From: JBAXGE01 sp044344145
GTDB taxonomy: Bacteria; Planctomycetota; Phycisphaerae; WQYP01
Assembly (NCBI GenBank): GCA_044344145.1
Contig: JBIJDM010000017.1
Span: 1-21,570, forward strand
Direction: 5' to 3'
Length of the DNA: 21,570 nt
The first letter of the stretch is position 1; the number at the start of each line of letters is the position of its first letter. Of the stretch, positions 1-7,372 are shown one piece after another. Below the pieces are notes generated by a model, which made no database searches, was not told the DNA's origin, and worked only from the letters and a program-made list of their open reading frames with translations. The position numbers and the translations under genes were made by a program.

Positions 1-702
1 TATACTTGGTTGGGACGCGGAAGTCGTACTCGGGGCGTTCGGCCAGCATCTATAAACGATCCAGCTATTCTCATCAAAAGAGTCAAAGTCCTGAAAACGG
101 TAGCGTGAACTAAATGCGCCACGGCGTAAGGCAAAGGACACGCCGACACTACCCGCTTCAAACATCGGTTTATTGCCGATTTCTCCTAAGCTTAGGGCAG
201 AGTAATCTTGATGCCCTATACTGATCTTTCCAATCAGTGGCATTCCCACCATTGTGCCATGAACATTTCCCTTGGCACTTGCGACAAGTAGAGCCAATGG
301 AGGCTGACTGGCACCACCCTCAGCAACGAGGCATACTCGCGATGGACTCAGATCGCCGATGTTCTCGCCGATGTTTTCAACTTCAACCATGACACCCAAG
401 AGGGCGGTATTCGCCAGATTGCCAAAGTCGTGACAAGCAACAATGGCATTGCCTGCAGATATCAGTCGTACTCGCCATGATTTTGAGACCAATACTGGGG
501 AAGAAGGACGGGACGGTGACGAATCTTGAGTGGCATGAGATGGCTTAGAAGTTGCGATATTGACAACAGTTGCCGTTACAGGTTGAGAAGCGGGCCGACT
601 GGAGGGCTGGGGGGCTTCAATCGAGTGCTGATCGCACCCGCCAATTACGAGGCCCAAAATCATCACAAACAAAGGTATCAGAGAGAGGGAAGGACGCCAC
701 AT
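1..702 (-). CDS. Predicted lipoprotein, C-terminus beyond the window edge
   Basis: The reading frame is open for 234 codons from an ATG at 702 down to base 1 with no stop, so the gene is partial here only because the window ends. The N-terminus has a short hydrophobic stretch (about residues 6-21) ending in a lipobox I-G-G-C with Cys23, which predicts a lipid-anchored envelope protein. Residues about 24-69 form a Ser/Pro/Thr-rich linker. The rest looks like a globular, beta-rich extracytoplasmic domain (for example VMVEVENIGENIGDLSPSRV, about 105-124) that I cannot assign to a family. An AGCGAGG stretch about 8 bases upstream could be a weak ribosome binding site. Base composition looks less GC-rich than the rest of the window. 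The function is unknown; lipoprotein export is inferred from the lipobox. Confidence 0.7.
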   Translation of the reverse strand, partial: MWRPSLSLIPLFVMILGLVIGGCDQHSIEAPQPSSRPASQPVTATVVNIATSKPSHATQDSSPSRPSSPVLVSKSWRVRLISAGNAIVACHDFGNLANTALLGVMVEVENIGENIGDLSPSRVCLVAEGGASQPPLALLVASAKGNVHGTMVGMPLIGKISIGHQDYSALSLGEIGNKPMFEAGSVGVSFALRRGAFSSRYRFQDFDSFDENSWIVYRCWPNAPSTTSASQPSI

Positions 703-778
703 ATAAACGGCCTCGCTACACGAACCAGACGTGGTACAGGGACAACTCCACATGCTATGCTTTGAAACGCAATCATCA

Positions 779-994
779 TTACAAGACATAGTGCACCTTG
801 ACCTTCCCCACAAATAATGGCGCAAGGTTAATGGCTCTTAAATTATGGCCCACCTCGAAGTCTTCGGGGCTGATAAGGCCAATCTCCAAATGACGCTGTT
901 GGCAATTATACCGTGGTTCTATCGTCCTGCAATCCATAGTAATACGATCGAACGAGACGCGGCGTGAGGAAACGGCCAATACTGCCACCGTCAA
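779..994 (-). pseudogene. Decayed IS3-family transposase (OrfB) C-terminal remnant
   Basis: The translated segment YNCQQRHLEIGLISPEDFE (about 853-910) lines up position by position with the C-terminal signature of IS3-family OrfB integrases, Y-N-x4-H-x3-G-x3-P-x2-F/Y-E. A stop follows 22 codons later at 779-781. The residues before the signature (MTVAVLAVSSRRVSFDR...) do not resemble the integrase core, and no DDE catalytic domain, OrfA or intact terminal repeats are visible. This is therefore a fragment. The coordinates are those of the open frame; only about 845-925 is supported by similarity to the family as I know it. It implies past insertion-sequence activity at this junction. Confidence 0.5.
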
Positions 995-1050
995 TTGGCG
1001 GGCTATTCCTATGGCGTAATTGTGAATAAAAGCCCTTCCAGCCCCCCATT

Positions 1051-1080
1051 TTATCTGTGTTCATCCGTGTTTATCTGTGG
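1051..1080 (+). repeat. Three-unit 10-bp-period intergenic repeat
   Basis: Three consecutive 10-base units (first TTATCTGTGT, second TCATCCGTGT, third TTATCTGTGG) differ at only a few positions. Similar ATCTGTGTTC-type arrays recur between genes in planctomycete, verrucomicrobial and some other genomes, from general recollection and not from a search. A related array in the opposite orientation lies at 2981-3010, just past the Hsp70 stop. Confidence 0.75.
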
Positions 1081-1118
1081 TTTCACCTCCCCAGTTTATT
1101 TCCCACCACTCTATCGGC

Positions 1119-1124
1119 TACAAT
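1119..1124 (+). promoter_or_regulatory. Candidate -10 box for hscA, implying a leaderless mRNA
   Basis: TACAAT lies 8 bases before the ATG at 1133, so transcription would begin within a base or two of the start codon. No Shine-Dalgarno sequence precedes that ATG, which fits a leaderless message. No good -35 box is visible at the expected distance. Confidence 0.35.
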
Positions 1125-1132
1125 GCCTCGCC

Positions 1133-2974
1133 ATGAAAGACATTATTATCGGTATTGATCTGGGTACGACGAATTCGCTGGTGGCGTTTTGTGACGCGGC
1201 GGGGCCGCACTGTTTGCATCCCGGGCAACGGCAGGTGACGGGGGCGGCCGATGAGACGGCGGAGCAACTGTCGCCGTTGGTGCCGTCGGTGGTGCATTTC
1301 CGGGCGGATGGGACGCGGCTGGTGGGCACGGAGGCCCGGAAGCTGTCGGTGTTTTACCCGTTGGAAACGGTCTATTCGATCAAGCGGCTGATGGGTGTGG
1401 GCTGGCAGGAAGCCCAGAAGGAACAGCCGTTTTTACCCTATGTCATCGCGCCGGGGGCGGATAAGGATATTGTGCAGGTGCAGGTGCACGGGCAGGCGTA
1501 TACGCCGCAGGAAATCTCGGCGCTGATCTTGCGCGAGGTCAAACGCCGGGCGGATGCCTACTTTGGCTGCGATGTCCGCAAGGCCGTGATTACCGTACCA
1601 GCCTATTTTGATGACAGCCAGCGCCAGGCCACGCGCGATGCGGGGCGGATTGCGGGGCTGGAGGTCATGCGCATCGTCAACGAACCCACTGCCGCGGCAC
1701 TGGCGTATGGGCTGGGCATCACCCAACCCACCGGCACGGTGGCGGTGTATGATCTGGGCGGGGGCACGTTTGATATCTCGATCATGAGCATCGAAAACGG
1801 CGTCTTCCAGACGCTGGCGACGCATGGTGACACGCATCTGGGCGGAGATGACTTTGACCGCGAAATCATCGGGCTGATCCAACGCGAAATCCGCAGCGTC
1901 TATGGCACGGAATTGCAGTTCCCCCCCAGTACCCAGCAGGCGCTGCGGGAATTTGCCGAAGCCACCAAAATCCGGCTGTCCACCGAGGCCAGCGCGAAAA
2001 TTGAAATTGATCTGGGCCAGGGCCGCGTGTATCAGCGCACGCTGATGCGCGCGGAATTCGAGGCCCTGTGTATGAAACACGTGGCCGAGACGCTGGACCA
2101 TTGCCGTACGGCGCTGAAGTTGGCAGGTAAGAAACCTGCAGACATTGATCAGGTGGTGATGGTGGGCGGGATGACGCGTATGCCGCTGGTACTGAAAGAA
2201 GTGGAAGGCTTGTTTGGCCGGGCACCTTATACGGCGGTGAATCCCGATGAAGTGGTGGCGCTGGGTGCGGCGGTGCAGGCGAGTATTCTTGCCGGGGTGC
2301 GGCGTGATGTGCTGCTGCTGGATGTGGTGCCGTTGAGTCTGGGTGTGGAGACCATGGGCGGTGCGGTGGGCAAGTTGATCATGGCCAACACCCGCATCCC
2401 TTGTGCGGCCAGCGAGATGTTCACCACCTATGCCGAAGGCCAAACGGCGGTTAAGATTCATGTGCTGCAGGGCGAGCGTGAACTGGCGGCAAATTGCCGG
2501 TCGCTGGGGCAGTTTGAATTGCGCGGCCTGCCACCCATGCCGGCGGGACTGCCGAAAATCCGAGTGCAATTTCTGGTGGATGCCAATGGGATTTTGAATG
2601 TGTCCGCACGCGAGGAACGCAGCGGCGCGGCGGCTTCGATTCAGGTCATTCCCACCCACGGGCTGACGGCCGATCAGGTGCAGGCCATGACCGAGGCCAG
2701 TGTGACCCATGCCCGCGAAGACATGCTGAATCACCGGCTGATTGATCTGCGTAATCAGGTGGAACTGGATACCCGCAGCATCCGCAAGGCGGTGCAATCC
2801 GTGGGGGCACAATTACCACCGGAACAATTGGCGGAGATTACCGGGGCCCTGGCCAGCCTGGATCAGGTGGCGCGGCAGGATGAGCCCGATGCCATCTGGG
2901 CGGCGCTGGAACGCGTGAACCGCATGACGGTGCATCTGGCGGAACTGGCGATCAAGAAGTCGTTGCAGGGATAA
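1133..2974 (+). CDS. hscA: Hsp70-family chaperone, HscA-like
   Basis: A 613-residue cytoplasmic ATP-dependent chaperone. The nucleotide-binding domain shows phosphate loop 1 (GIDLGTTNS, 7-15), phosphate loop 2 (VYDLGGGTFDIS, 205-216) and the adenosine motif (VVMVGGMTR, 341-349). The substrate-binding domain carries IHVLQGERELAANCRSL and LRGLPPMPAG, close to the HscA consensus, followed by a short helical lid. Length matches HscA (about 616) and is shorter than DnaK (about 638). HscA normally works with HscB on the IscU scaffold in Fe-S cluster assembly, but no isc or hscB gene is visible nearby, so the partner is open. I chose the ATG at 1133 because homology starts there; the upstream in-frame extension is repeat DNA. 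It is a single gene with its own terminator. A general DnaK-like role is the alternative. Confidence 0.9.
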   Translation: MKDIIIGIDLGTTNSLVAFCDAAGPHCLHPGQRQVTGAADETAEQLSPLVPSVVHFRADGTRLVGTEARKLSVFYPLETVYSIKRLMGVGWQEAQKEQPFLPYVIAPGADKDIVQVQVHGQAYTPQEISALILREVKRRADAYFGCDVRKAVITVPAYFDDSQRQATRDAGRIAGLEVMRIVNEPTAAALAYGLGITQPTGTVAVYDLGGGTFDISIMSIENGVFQTLATHGDTHLGGDDFDREIIGLIQREIRSVYGTELQFPPSTQQALREFAEATKIRLSTEASAKIEIDLGQGRVYQRTLMRAEFEALCMKHVAETLDHCRTALKLAGKKPADIDQVVMVGGMTRMPLVLKEVEGLFGRAPYTAVNPDEVVALGAAVQASILAGVRRDVLLLDVVPLSLGVETMGGAVGKLIMANTRIPCAASEMFTTYAEGQTAVKIHVLQGERELAANCRSLGQFELRGLPPMPAGLPKIRVQFLVDANGILNVSAREERSGAAASIQVIPTHGLTADQVQAMTEASVTHAREDMLNHRLIDLRNQVELDTRSIRKAVQSVGAQLPPEQLAEITGALASLDQVARQDEPDAIWAALERVNRMTVHLAELAIKKSLQG

Positions 2975-2980
2975 TTTTTA

Positions 2981-3010
2981 CATGGATGAACGGGATGTAC
3001 AGGATGGGAT
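2981..3010 (-). repeat. 10-bp-period repeat, inverted relative of the 1051 array
   Basis: Three 10-base units (CATGGATGAA, CGGGATGTAC, AGGATGGGAT) start 6 bases after the Hsp70 stop. Read on the minus strand, the array has the same ATCC-x-GTxxATC rhythm as the array at 1051-1080, so the two related arrays flank the gene in opposite orientation. Confidence 0.65.
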
Positions 3011-3078
3011 AAAAGGCCGGGAATAGGGGCTTTTTATCGGGGTATCGGTTAATCGGTCGGACCATTTCAACAACAAAA

Positions 3079-3116
3079 CGTCCCAGCCCTGAACTCAGGA
3101 CTGGGACGCGTTTTTT
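3079..3116. terminator. Bidirectional intrinsic terminator between hscA and purH
   Basis: The arms at 3079-3092 and 3095-3108 pair over 14 positions with one mismatch and a tiny loop. Six T's follow on the plus strand (3111-3116). Four A's precede the hairpin (3075-3078) and act as a T-run on the minus strand. It sits between two convergent genes and can serve both. Confidence 0.85.
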
Positions 3117-3140
3117 AATGGGGACATAGCCACGGCAAAC

Positions 3141-4772
3141 TTAGTGCTTGAAGTGGCGCTGGCCGACGAAGACCATCGTGGCGCCGAGGCGGTTGCACAG
3201 GTCAATGGTGTCCTGATCTTTCTTGGACCCGCCGGGCTGGACGATGCCGGTCACACCGGCTGACAGCAGAATTTCCGGGCCATCGGCAAAGGGGAAGAAC
3301 GCATCAGAACCAATCACCGCGCCGGGCAATTGGGCTTTGTGCCCGTTGTGGGCGGCCAGTTCGATGGCCAGACGCGAGCTGGTCACGCGCGACATCTGGC
3401 CTGCACCGGCGCCCAATAATTGCCCACCCTTGGCCACGGCCACGGCGTTACTCTTGATATGTTTGGTCACCAGCCACACAAAGCCCAGATCAGCCCATTC
3501 GGCTTCGCTGGGTTGGCGTTGGGTGACGACCTGCACACTGGCGCGGTCAAACCCGCCCAGATCGGTTTGCTGCACCAGCATCCCGCCGGTGACGCTGTGA
3601 TAATGCAGGGCCGGGCGGTGCGAGCCCAGCGGGCCGGTGGCCAGAATCCGGCAGTCTTTCCAGCGGCTTTGCAGTAGTTGCAGCGCGGCGGGGGTATAGC
3701 CGGGGGCAATCAGCACTTCCAGAAAACGCTTGCCGGTGACAATCCGCGTGGCGGTTTCTTCGTCCACATCGCGATTCAGGGCCACAATGCCCCCGAACGC
3801 GGCCACGGCATCGCCGGCATAGGCCAGATCAAATGCCTCCGCGAGTGTACCAGCGACCGCACAGCCGCAGGGGTTGGTGTGTTTAATGACGGCTGCGGCG
3901 GGACGATCGAATTCGCGGACCAGTTCGATGGACGCTTCGGCGTCGAGAATGTTGATATAGCTCAGGGCCTTGCCGTGCAGTTGCTGGGCGGTGGCCACAC
4001 CGGGGACGGTGGGGTTCTGGGCATAGAACGCAGCGAGTTGGTGCGGATTTTCGCCATAACGCAGGGTCTGCACACGGGTCAGCCGGGGCGTGAGATACGG
4101 CGTGAGTCCGGCCACTTCCGCGGGTTCGGGACTGGTGGCGTTGACGCTCTGGGCCAGATAAGGCCAGATGGCCGCATCGTAACGGGCCGTGGTGCAATAG
4201 GCTTCCATGGCCAGCCGGCGGCGGAAGACATAATTGGTCTGGCCCTGCTGGGTGGCCAGTTGGTTCAAGAAATCGGCATATTGATCGGCATGGGTCAGCA
4301 CCGCGACACTGCGGTGATTCTTGGCCGCGGAGCGGATCATGCTCGGGCCGCCGATATCAATATTTTCGATCGCTTCGGCAAAGGTGCAATCGGGCTTGGC
4401 GACGGTTTGTTCAAATGGGTACAAGTTCACAATCACCAGATCAATGGGGGTAATCTGGTGGGCGGTCATCGCGGCGACATGCTCGGGATGATCGCGCAGG
4501 CCCAGCAGCGCACCGTGGACCAGCGGATGCAACGTCTTGACCCGGCCATCCATCATTTCGGGAAAGCCGGTGACTTCGGAAATATCCGCCACGGTCAAAC
4601 CCGCCTGGCGCAGGGCCTTGCAGGTACCGCCGGTGGAAATCAGCGCCACGCCATATTGCCGTTGCAATGTGGTGGCGAGTTCGACGATACCGGTTTTGTC
4701 GGAGACACTGATCAGGGCACGTTTGATGGGGACCAGATCAACTTCGGGCATAACGCTGGGGGCATGCGGCAT
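3141..4772 (-). CDS. purH: Bifunctional AICAR transformylase / IMP cyclohydrolase
   Basis: Catalyses the last two steps of de novo IMP synthesis: formyl transfer from 10-formyl-tetrahydrofolate to AICAR, then ring closure to IMP. The N-terminal MGS-like cyclohydrolase domain begins at IKRALISVSDKTGI (from residue 16) and includes STGGT and DGRVKTLHP. The transformylase half shows LRYGENPHQ, the catalytic KHTNPCG (Lys297-His298), SDAFFPFADG and QPGGSKKDQ near the end. With the ATG at 4772 the protein is 543 residues, close to the usual 520-530. An in-frame GTG at 4820 would add 16 residues but lies in the loop of a terminator-like hairpin and lacks a ribosome binding site, so I rejected it. 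MPEV at 4751 is also possible. It is the last gene of the minus-strand block. Confidence 0.95.
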   Translation of the reverse strand: MPHAPSVMPEVDLVPIKRALISVSDKTGIVELATTLQRQYGVALISTGGTCKALRQAGLTVADISEVTGFPEMMDGRVKTLHPLVHGALLGLRDHPEHVAAMTAHQITPIDLVIVNLYPFEQTVAKPDCTFAEAIENIDIGGPSMIRSAAKNHRSVAVLTHADQYADFLNQLATQQGQTNYVFRRRLAMEAYCTTARYDAAIWPYLAQSVNATSPEPAEVAGLTPYLTPRLTRVQTLRYGENPHQLAAFYAQNPTVPGVATAQQLHGKALSYINILDAEASIELVREFDRPAAAVIKHTNPCGCAVAGTLAEAFDLAYAGDAVAAFGGIVALNRDVDEETATRIVTGKRFLEVLIAPGYTPAALQLLQSRWKDCRILATGPLGSHRPALHYHSVTGGMLVQQTDLGGFDRASVQVVTQRQPSEAEWADLGFVWLVTKHIKSNAVAVAKGGQLLGAGAGQMSRVTSSRLAIELAAHNGHKAQLPGAVIGSDAFFPFADGPEILLSAGVTGIVQPGGSKKDQDTIDLCNRLGATMVFVGQRHFKH

Positions 4773-4789
4773 GGGAATACTACTTTCAT

Positions 4790-4831
4790 CCGGAAAATAA
4801 ACGCGGGCCGGAGTTTGCACCCAAGCCCGCG
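4790..4831 (-). terminator. Terminator or attenuator hairpin just upstream of purH
   Basis: On the minus strand, CGCGGGC (4831-4825) pairs perfectly with GCCCGCG (4808-4802) across a 16-base loop and is followed by TTTATTTT (4801-4794). It lies between the beta-propeller stop (4864) and the purH ATG (4772). It could end the upstream message or attenuate read-through into purH. No competing antiterminator was identified. Confidence 0.5.
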
Positions 4832-4863
4832 GGGGAACTTAGCTGGTTAAAACATACACAACA

Positions 4864-6015
4864 TCAACGCGTGCTGAACGCATACACCCGCCCGGTGGGC
4901 GCGATGGTGTAAATGATGCCTTCTTCGGAATTACCGAACACAAACATTCCGGCAATACCGGGCAAAATGGCCTTGGCATTGACCTGACCGGTCACCAAAT
5001 CCACGGCCACGATTTCGCTGGCCTCATTCTGGCAGTAGGCACGATCGGTGGAGGTCATGATCACCTTGGTAATACCGGGGGTGAACCACTTGATCTCGCC
5101 ACCGCGCTGGCCGGGGGTGACCCCATAAAGGCCCTTGCCGGCGCCAACCTGCAGGATCACGCCGGGGGCGATGCGCGGGGGCTGATCGAGCTTGCCATCC
5201 AGACGGACTTCCCAGGACAGGTTCCCGGAGATCACATCGAAGCAATAGAGTTTGCGGTCGAGCGAGGGAACCAGCAACAAGGTGCCGGTGCTGTCGGCCG
5301 TGGCGGAGGCAGCGCCTTCGCCGGTCACGCGCCGTTGCCAGCCGGTCCCGCCCTTGTCGCTGTTGGTGCGCCAGATCAGGCCGTTGCTGCTGACCGCGGT
5401 GATGTTGCCGGGAGTGACCGTCACGGGATTGATAAAGGTATCTTTGGGCGACCAGATCGTCCACTTGGGCCGGGCAAAAATACTCACATGCAGACAGTGC
5501 ATGTAATCCGCCGCCCCGCCGACAAACAAAGAATCACCGGCCACCACGGGATCGCTGGCGGCGGCAAATTCAAAATTCTTCTGTTTGTTGATGGCACCCG
5601 TTTGGATGTCCACTTTCCACGCCTGAACCTGATTGATCACAACCAGAGACTTCTTATTGTCGGTCAACGCGGGCTTGAAGAGCTTGAAACGTTTGTCGCT
5701 GAATTCAGTCCGCCATTGGATCGTGCCCGCTTTGGCATTCAGCGCCACCAGCGTGGTACCCGAGGTGGAAACCACAACGTGTTCGCCCAAACGCCAGGCA
5801 TTGATCACATGCTCGCCGCCCTTTTCATCCAAAGCCACCAAGCGGCTCCAGAGCGGTTTGAAGGTCATCTGCCCTTCCACGATGGGGGTTATTTCGGCGG
5901 GGGCAACGGGGGCTTGTTGACAGCCTGACGGCAGGGTCATCAGCACCGCTGCCATGAGAAGACCGCCGGCGGACCCGATACCCCAACGCTGGAACGTCTG
6001 CTTCCATGAAGCCAT
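4864..6015 (-). CDS. PQQ-like beta-propeller protein, putative lipoprotein
   Basis: A 383-residue envelope protein. The N-terminus has a basic region, a hydrophobic stretch (about 13-28) and Leu-Pro-Ser-Gly-Cys at 28-32. That is an imperfect lipobox, with Pro at -3 and Leu at -4, so lipidation at Cys32 is likely but not certain. The body holds repeated PQQ/WD-like blades ending in the x-A-x-D/N-x-x-T/S-G-x-x-x-W pattern: LVALNAKAGTIQW, AWKVDIQTGAI, YCFDVISGNLSW, IVAVDLVTGQV and a final GRVYAFSTR. Such folds include BamB and many planctomycete outer-layer proteins; nothing shows PQQ binding or enzyme activity. The start is supported by AAGGAG seven bases upstream. It lies between the 12-TM protein (113 bases upstream) and purH. 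A scaffold or assembly role is inference. Confidence 0.8.
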   Translation of the reverse strand: MASWKQTFQRWGIGSAGGLLMAAVLMTLPSGCQQAPVAPAEITPIVEGQMTFKPLWSRLVALDEKGGEHVINAWRLGEHVVVSTSGTTLVALNAKAGTIQWRTEFSDKRFKLFKPALTDNKKSLVVINQVQAWKVDIQTGAINKQKNFEFAAASDPVVAGDSLFVGGAADYMHCLHVSIFARPKWTIWSPKDTFINPVTVTPGNITAVSSNGLIWRTNSDKGGTGWQRRVTGEGAASATADSTGTLLLVPSLDRKLYCFDVISGNLSWEVRLDGKLDQPPRIAPGVILQVGAGKGLYGVTPGQRGGEIKWFTPGITKVIMTSTDRAYCQNEASEIVAVDLVTGQVNAKAILPGIAGMFVFGNSEEGIIYTIAPTGRVYAFSTR

Positions 6016-6078
6016 AAATCAACTCCTTGCGTACCAATTGCTCAGTGCGACTTGCCAACTTGCGAATCGTGAATGTCA

Positions 6079-6106
6079 ATCTTACTGGCAACTGGGAAAT
6101 GGTCAA
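6079..6106 (-). promoter_or_regulatory. Candidate promoter for the beta-propeller gene
   Basis: On the minus strand, TTGACC (6106-6101) and TAAGAT (6084-6079) are 16 bases apart, about 63 bases before the start codon. A separate TTGACA slightly downstream has no good -10 partner. This would let the gene be transcribed apart from the upstream membrane-protein gene. Confidence 0.3.
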
Positions 6107-6128
6107 CTGTGCGGACGGGTAGAAATAG

Positions 6129-7346
6129 TCAATTCTTCGGGTTTGGGGTTATCCGCCAAGGTAAAAGCAGCAATACTAACCCCATTCCCAGCCCGCCGAC
6201 GACCTGCATAGTCCCCCCCCACCAGACTTTGGGCCATATTCCGCCCAACATCAGTAAGATGCCTGAAATCAGCATAATAGTCACAGGTAAAGCCATCGTA
6301 CGCGGCGGATTCTGGGTATACCAGTAACCCACCAAACCACCCCCCAGCAGCCACGGGAATACCCATAGGGCCCAACTGGTCCGCCAAAGCGTATCCATAA
6401 CCGGGTCGAGTGGCTGATTTTGTAAACTATGCCAAAGTAACCCGCTCAAACCGACCAGTAGCGCCACCCCGCCTGCCGTCCAGAGCGTATGGTCCGCCCG
6501 ACGACCAATTTTCAGCCCATGCAGTCCATTTAGCCCCAGCACCATCAGCCCCACCGCCAAAAGCAGCAAGGCCACCCCCACGGTAGCGAGTATACCCGTC
6601 TGCCCCAACAGCCCCAGCAACCCCAGATTCAGCAGCACCAACGCCACCAGAAAAAACCGGGGCTTGGGCCGTTGCAGTGGTAACCATTCCGCCAACCCGC
6701 GCATGACCGCGGCCCCCAGCCAATGCAGCACCACCGCCACCGCAGAGACTTTAAACATCAGTGCCCGCTGGCTTTGCGGAAGAAATTCCGGCTCGAAATA
6801 CCGGTAGTGCAACCCCAACTGGACCAGCCCCGCCAATACCAACCACTGGCCGGTACCGATCAGATACAGATCGGAAATATGAAGTTGTTTCCGGGCCACC
6901 ACCCGCGCCAGCGCCCGCCACGTCAATAAGACCGCGCCCACTGCCACCAAGCCCCCAGCGCAGAGTTGCAGACCCTTGTGCAAAGGTACCGCAGTGGCGA
7001 CATACCAGGACAACCCACCCGCCCCCAGAATGCAAAGACTCGCTAAAAGCACACACACAAAGGCTGCCCGCGCCAGCATCCGCTGCCGGGGGGTGGGACT
7101 ATCCAATCCCTGCACCAAGCCCAAACCCAGCAAGAGCATGGGCAGGACCAGTTGATACCAGAATTGCGTCGGGATATACAAACGCATGTACGCATTCAAC
7201 GGGCTGGTACTCAGCCACCCCATGGTGATCAGACCACTTAGCCCCAGCAGGAGCCCGGCCAATAATACCCGCAGCGTGCCCGAATAAAGTTGGCGATCGC
7301 GGTTATCAGCCCAAAGATTGGCGGTGGGATTGGCGATTTGAGTCAT
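6129..7346 (-). CDS. Polytopic membrane protein, about 12 TM helices, unknown function
   Basis: A 405-residue, strongly hydrophobic protein. By eye the membrane segments are near 24-44, 60-80, 92-112, 123-143, 160-179, 198-216, 230-248, 252-273, 288-306, 322-342, 352-371 and 376-396, rich in Leu and Gly. Histidines occur at 123, 156, 180, 208, 276, 286 and 306, several at segment edges. Twelve helices in about 400 residues recalls NnrS-like and haem-copper oxidase subunit I proteins, but I do not see their conserved His pattern, so I make no assignment. It starts 26 bases after the glycosyltransferase stop, with no clear ribosome binding site, suggesting cotranscription. A lipid-linked sugar transporter is conceivable from context only. 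Confidence 0.75.
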   Translation of the reverse strand: MTQIANPTANLWADNRDRQLYSGTLRVLLAGLLLGLSGLITMGWLSTSPLNAYMRLYIPTQFWYQLVLPMLLLGLGLVQGLDSPTPRQRMLARAAFVCVLLASLCILGAGGLSWYVATAVPLHKGLQLCAGGLVAVGAVLLTWRALARVVARKQLHISDLYLIGTGQWLVLAGLVQLGLHYRYFEPEFLPQSQRALMFKVSAVAVVLHWLGAAVMRGLAEWLPLQRPKPRFFLVALVLLNLGLLGLLGQTGILATVGVALLLLAVGLMVLGLNGLHGLKIGRRADHTLWTAGGVALLVGLSGLLWHSLQNQPLDPVMDTLWRTSWALWVFPWLLGGGLVGYWYTQNPPRTMALPVTIMLISGILLMLGGIWPKVWWGGTMQVVGGLGMGLVLLLLPWRITPNPKN

Positions 7347-7372
7347 AGGCGAAAAGTCACATTTCTATGGCC

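Larger units (their letters stand above)
703..1132. other. Intergenic region between the lipoprotein and hscA genes
   Basis: This 430-base stretch has no intact gene. It contains the tail of a decayed IS3-type transposase (779 to about 925, minus strand), a three-unit 10-bp-period repeat (1051-1080) and a -10-like box just before the Hsp70 start. An open frame runs on from 995 into the Hsp70 frame, but its first 46 codons carry the repeat and do not look like protein, so I treat them as non-coding. Confidence 0.6.

Noticed and set aside
995..1132. N-terminal extension of the Hsp70 frame
   Set aside because: The 46 codons include the 10-bp repeat, and Hsp70 homology starts at 1133.
1433..2812. 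459-codon open frame on the minus strand
   Set aside because: It lies antisense to hscA, its translation is His/Gln/Arg-rich and unlike a folded protein, and the opposite strand has unmistakable Hsp70 motifs.
4773..4820. GTG start of purH at 4820
   Set aside because: It falls in the loop of a terminator-like hairpin, has no ribosome binding site and precedes no conserved residues.
3678..4850. 390-codon open frame on the plus strand
   Set aside because: Antisense shadow of purH, Gly/His-rich, with no plausible family.
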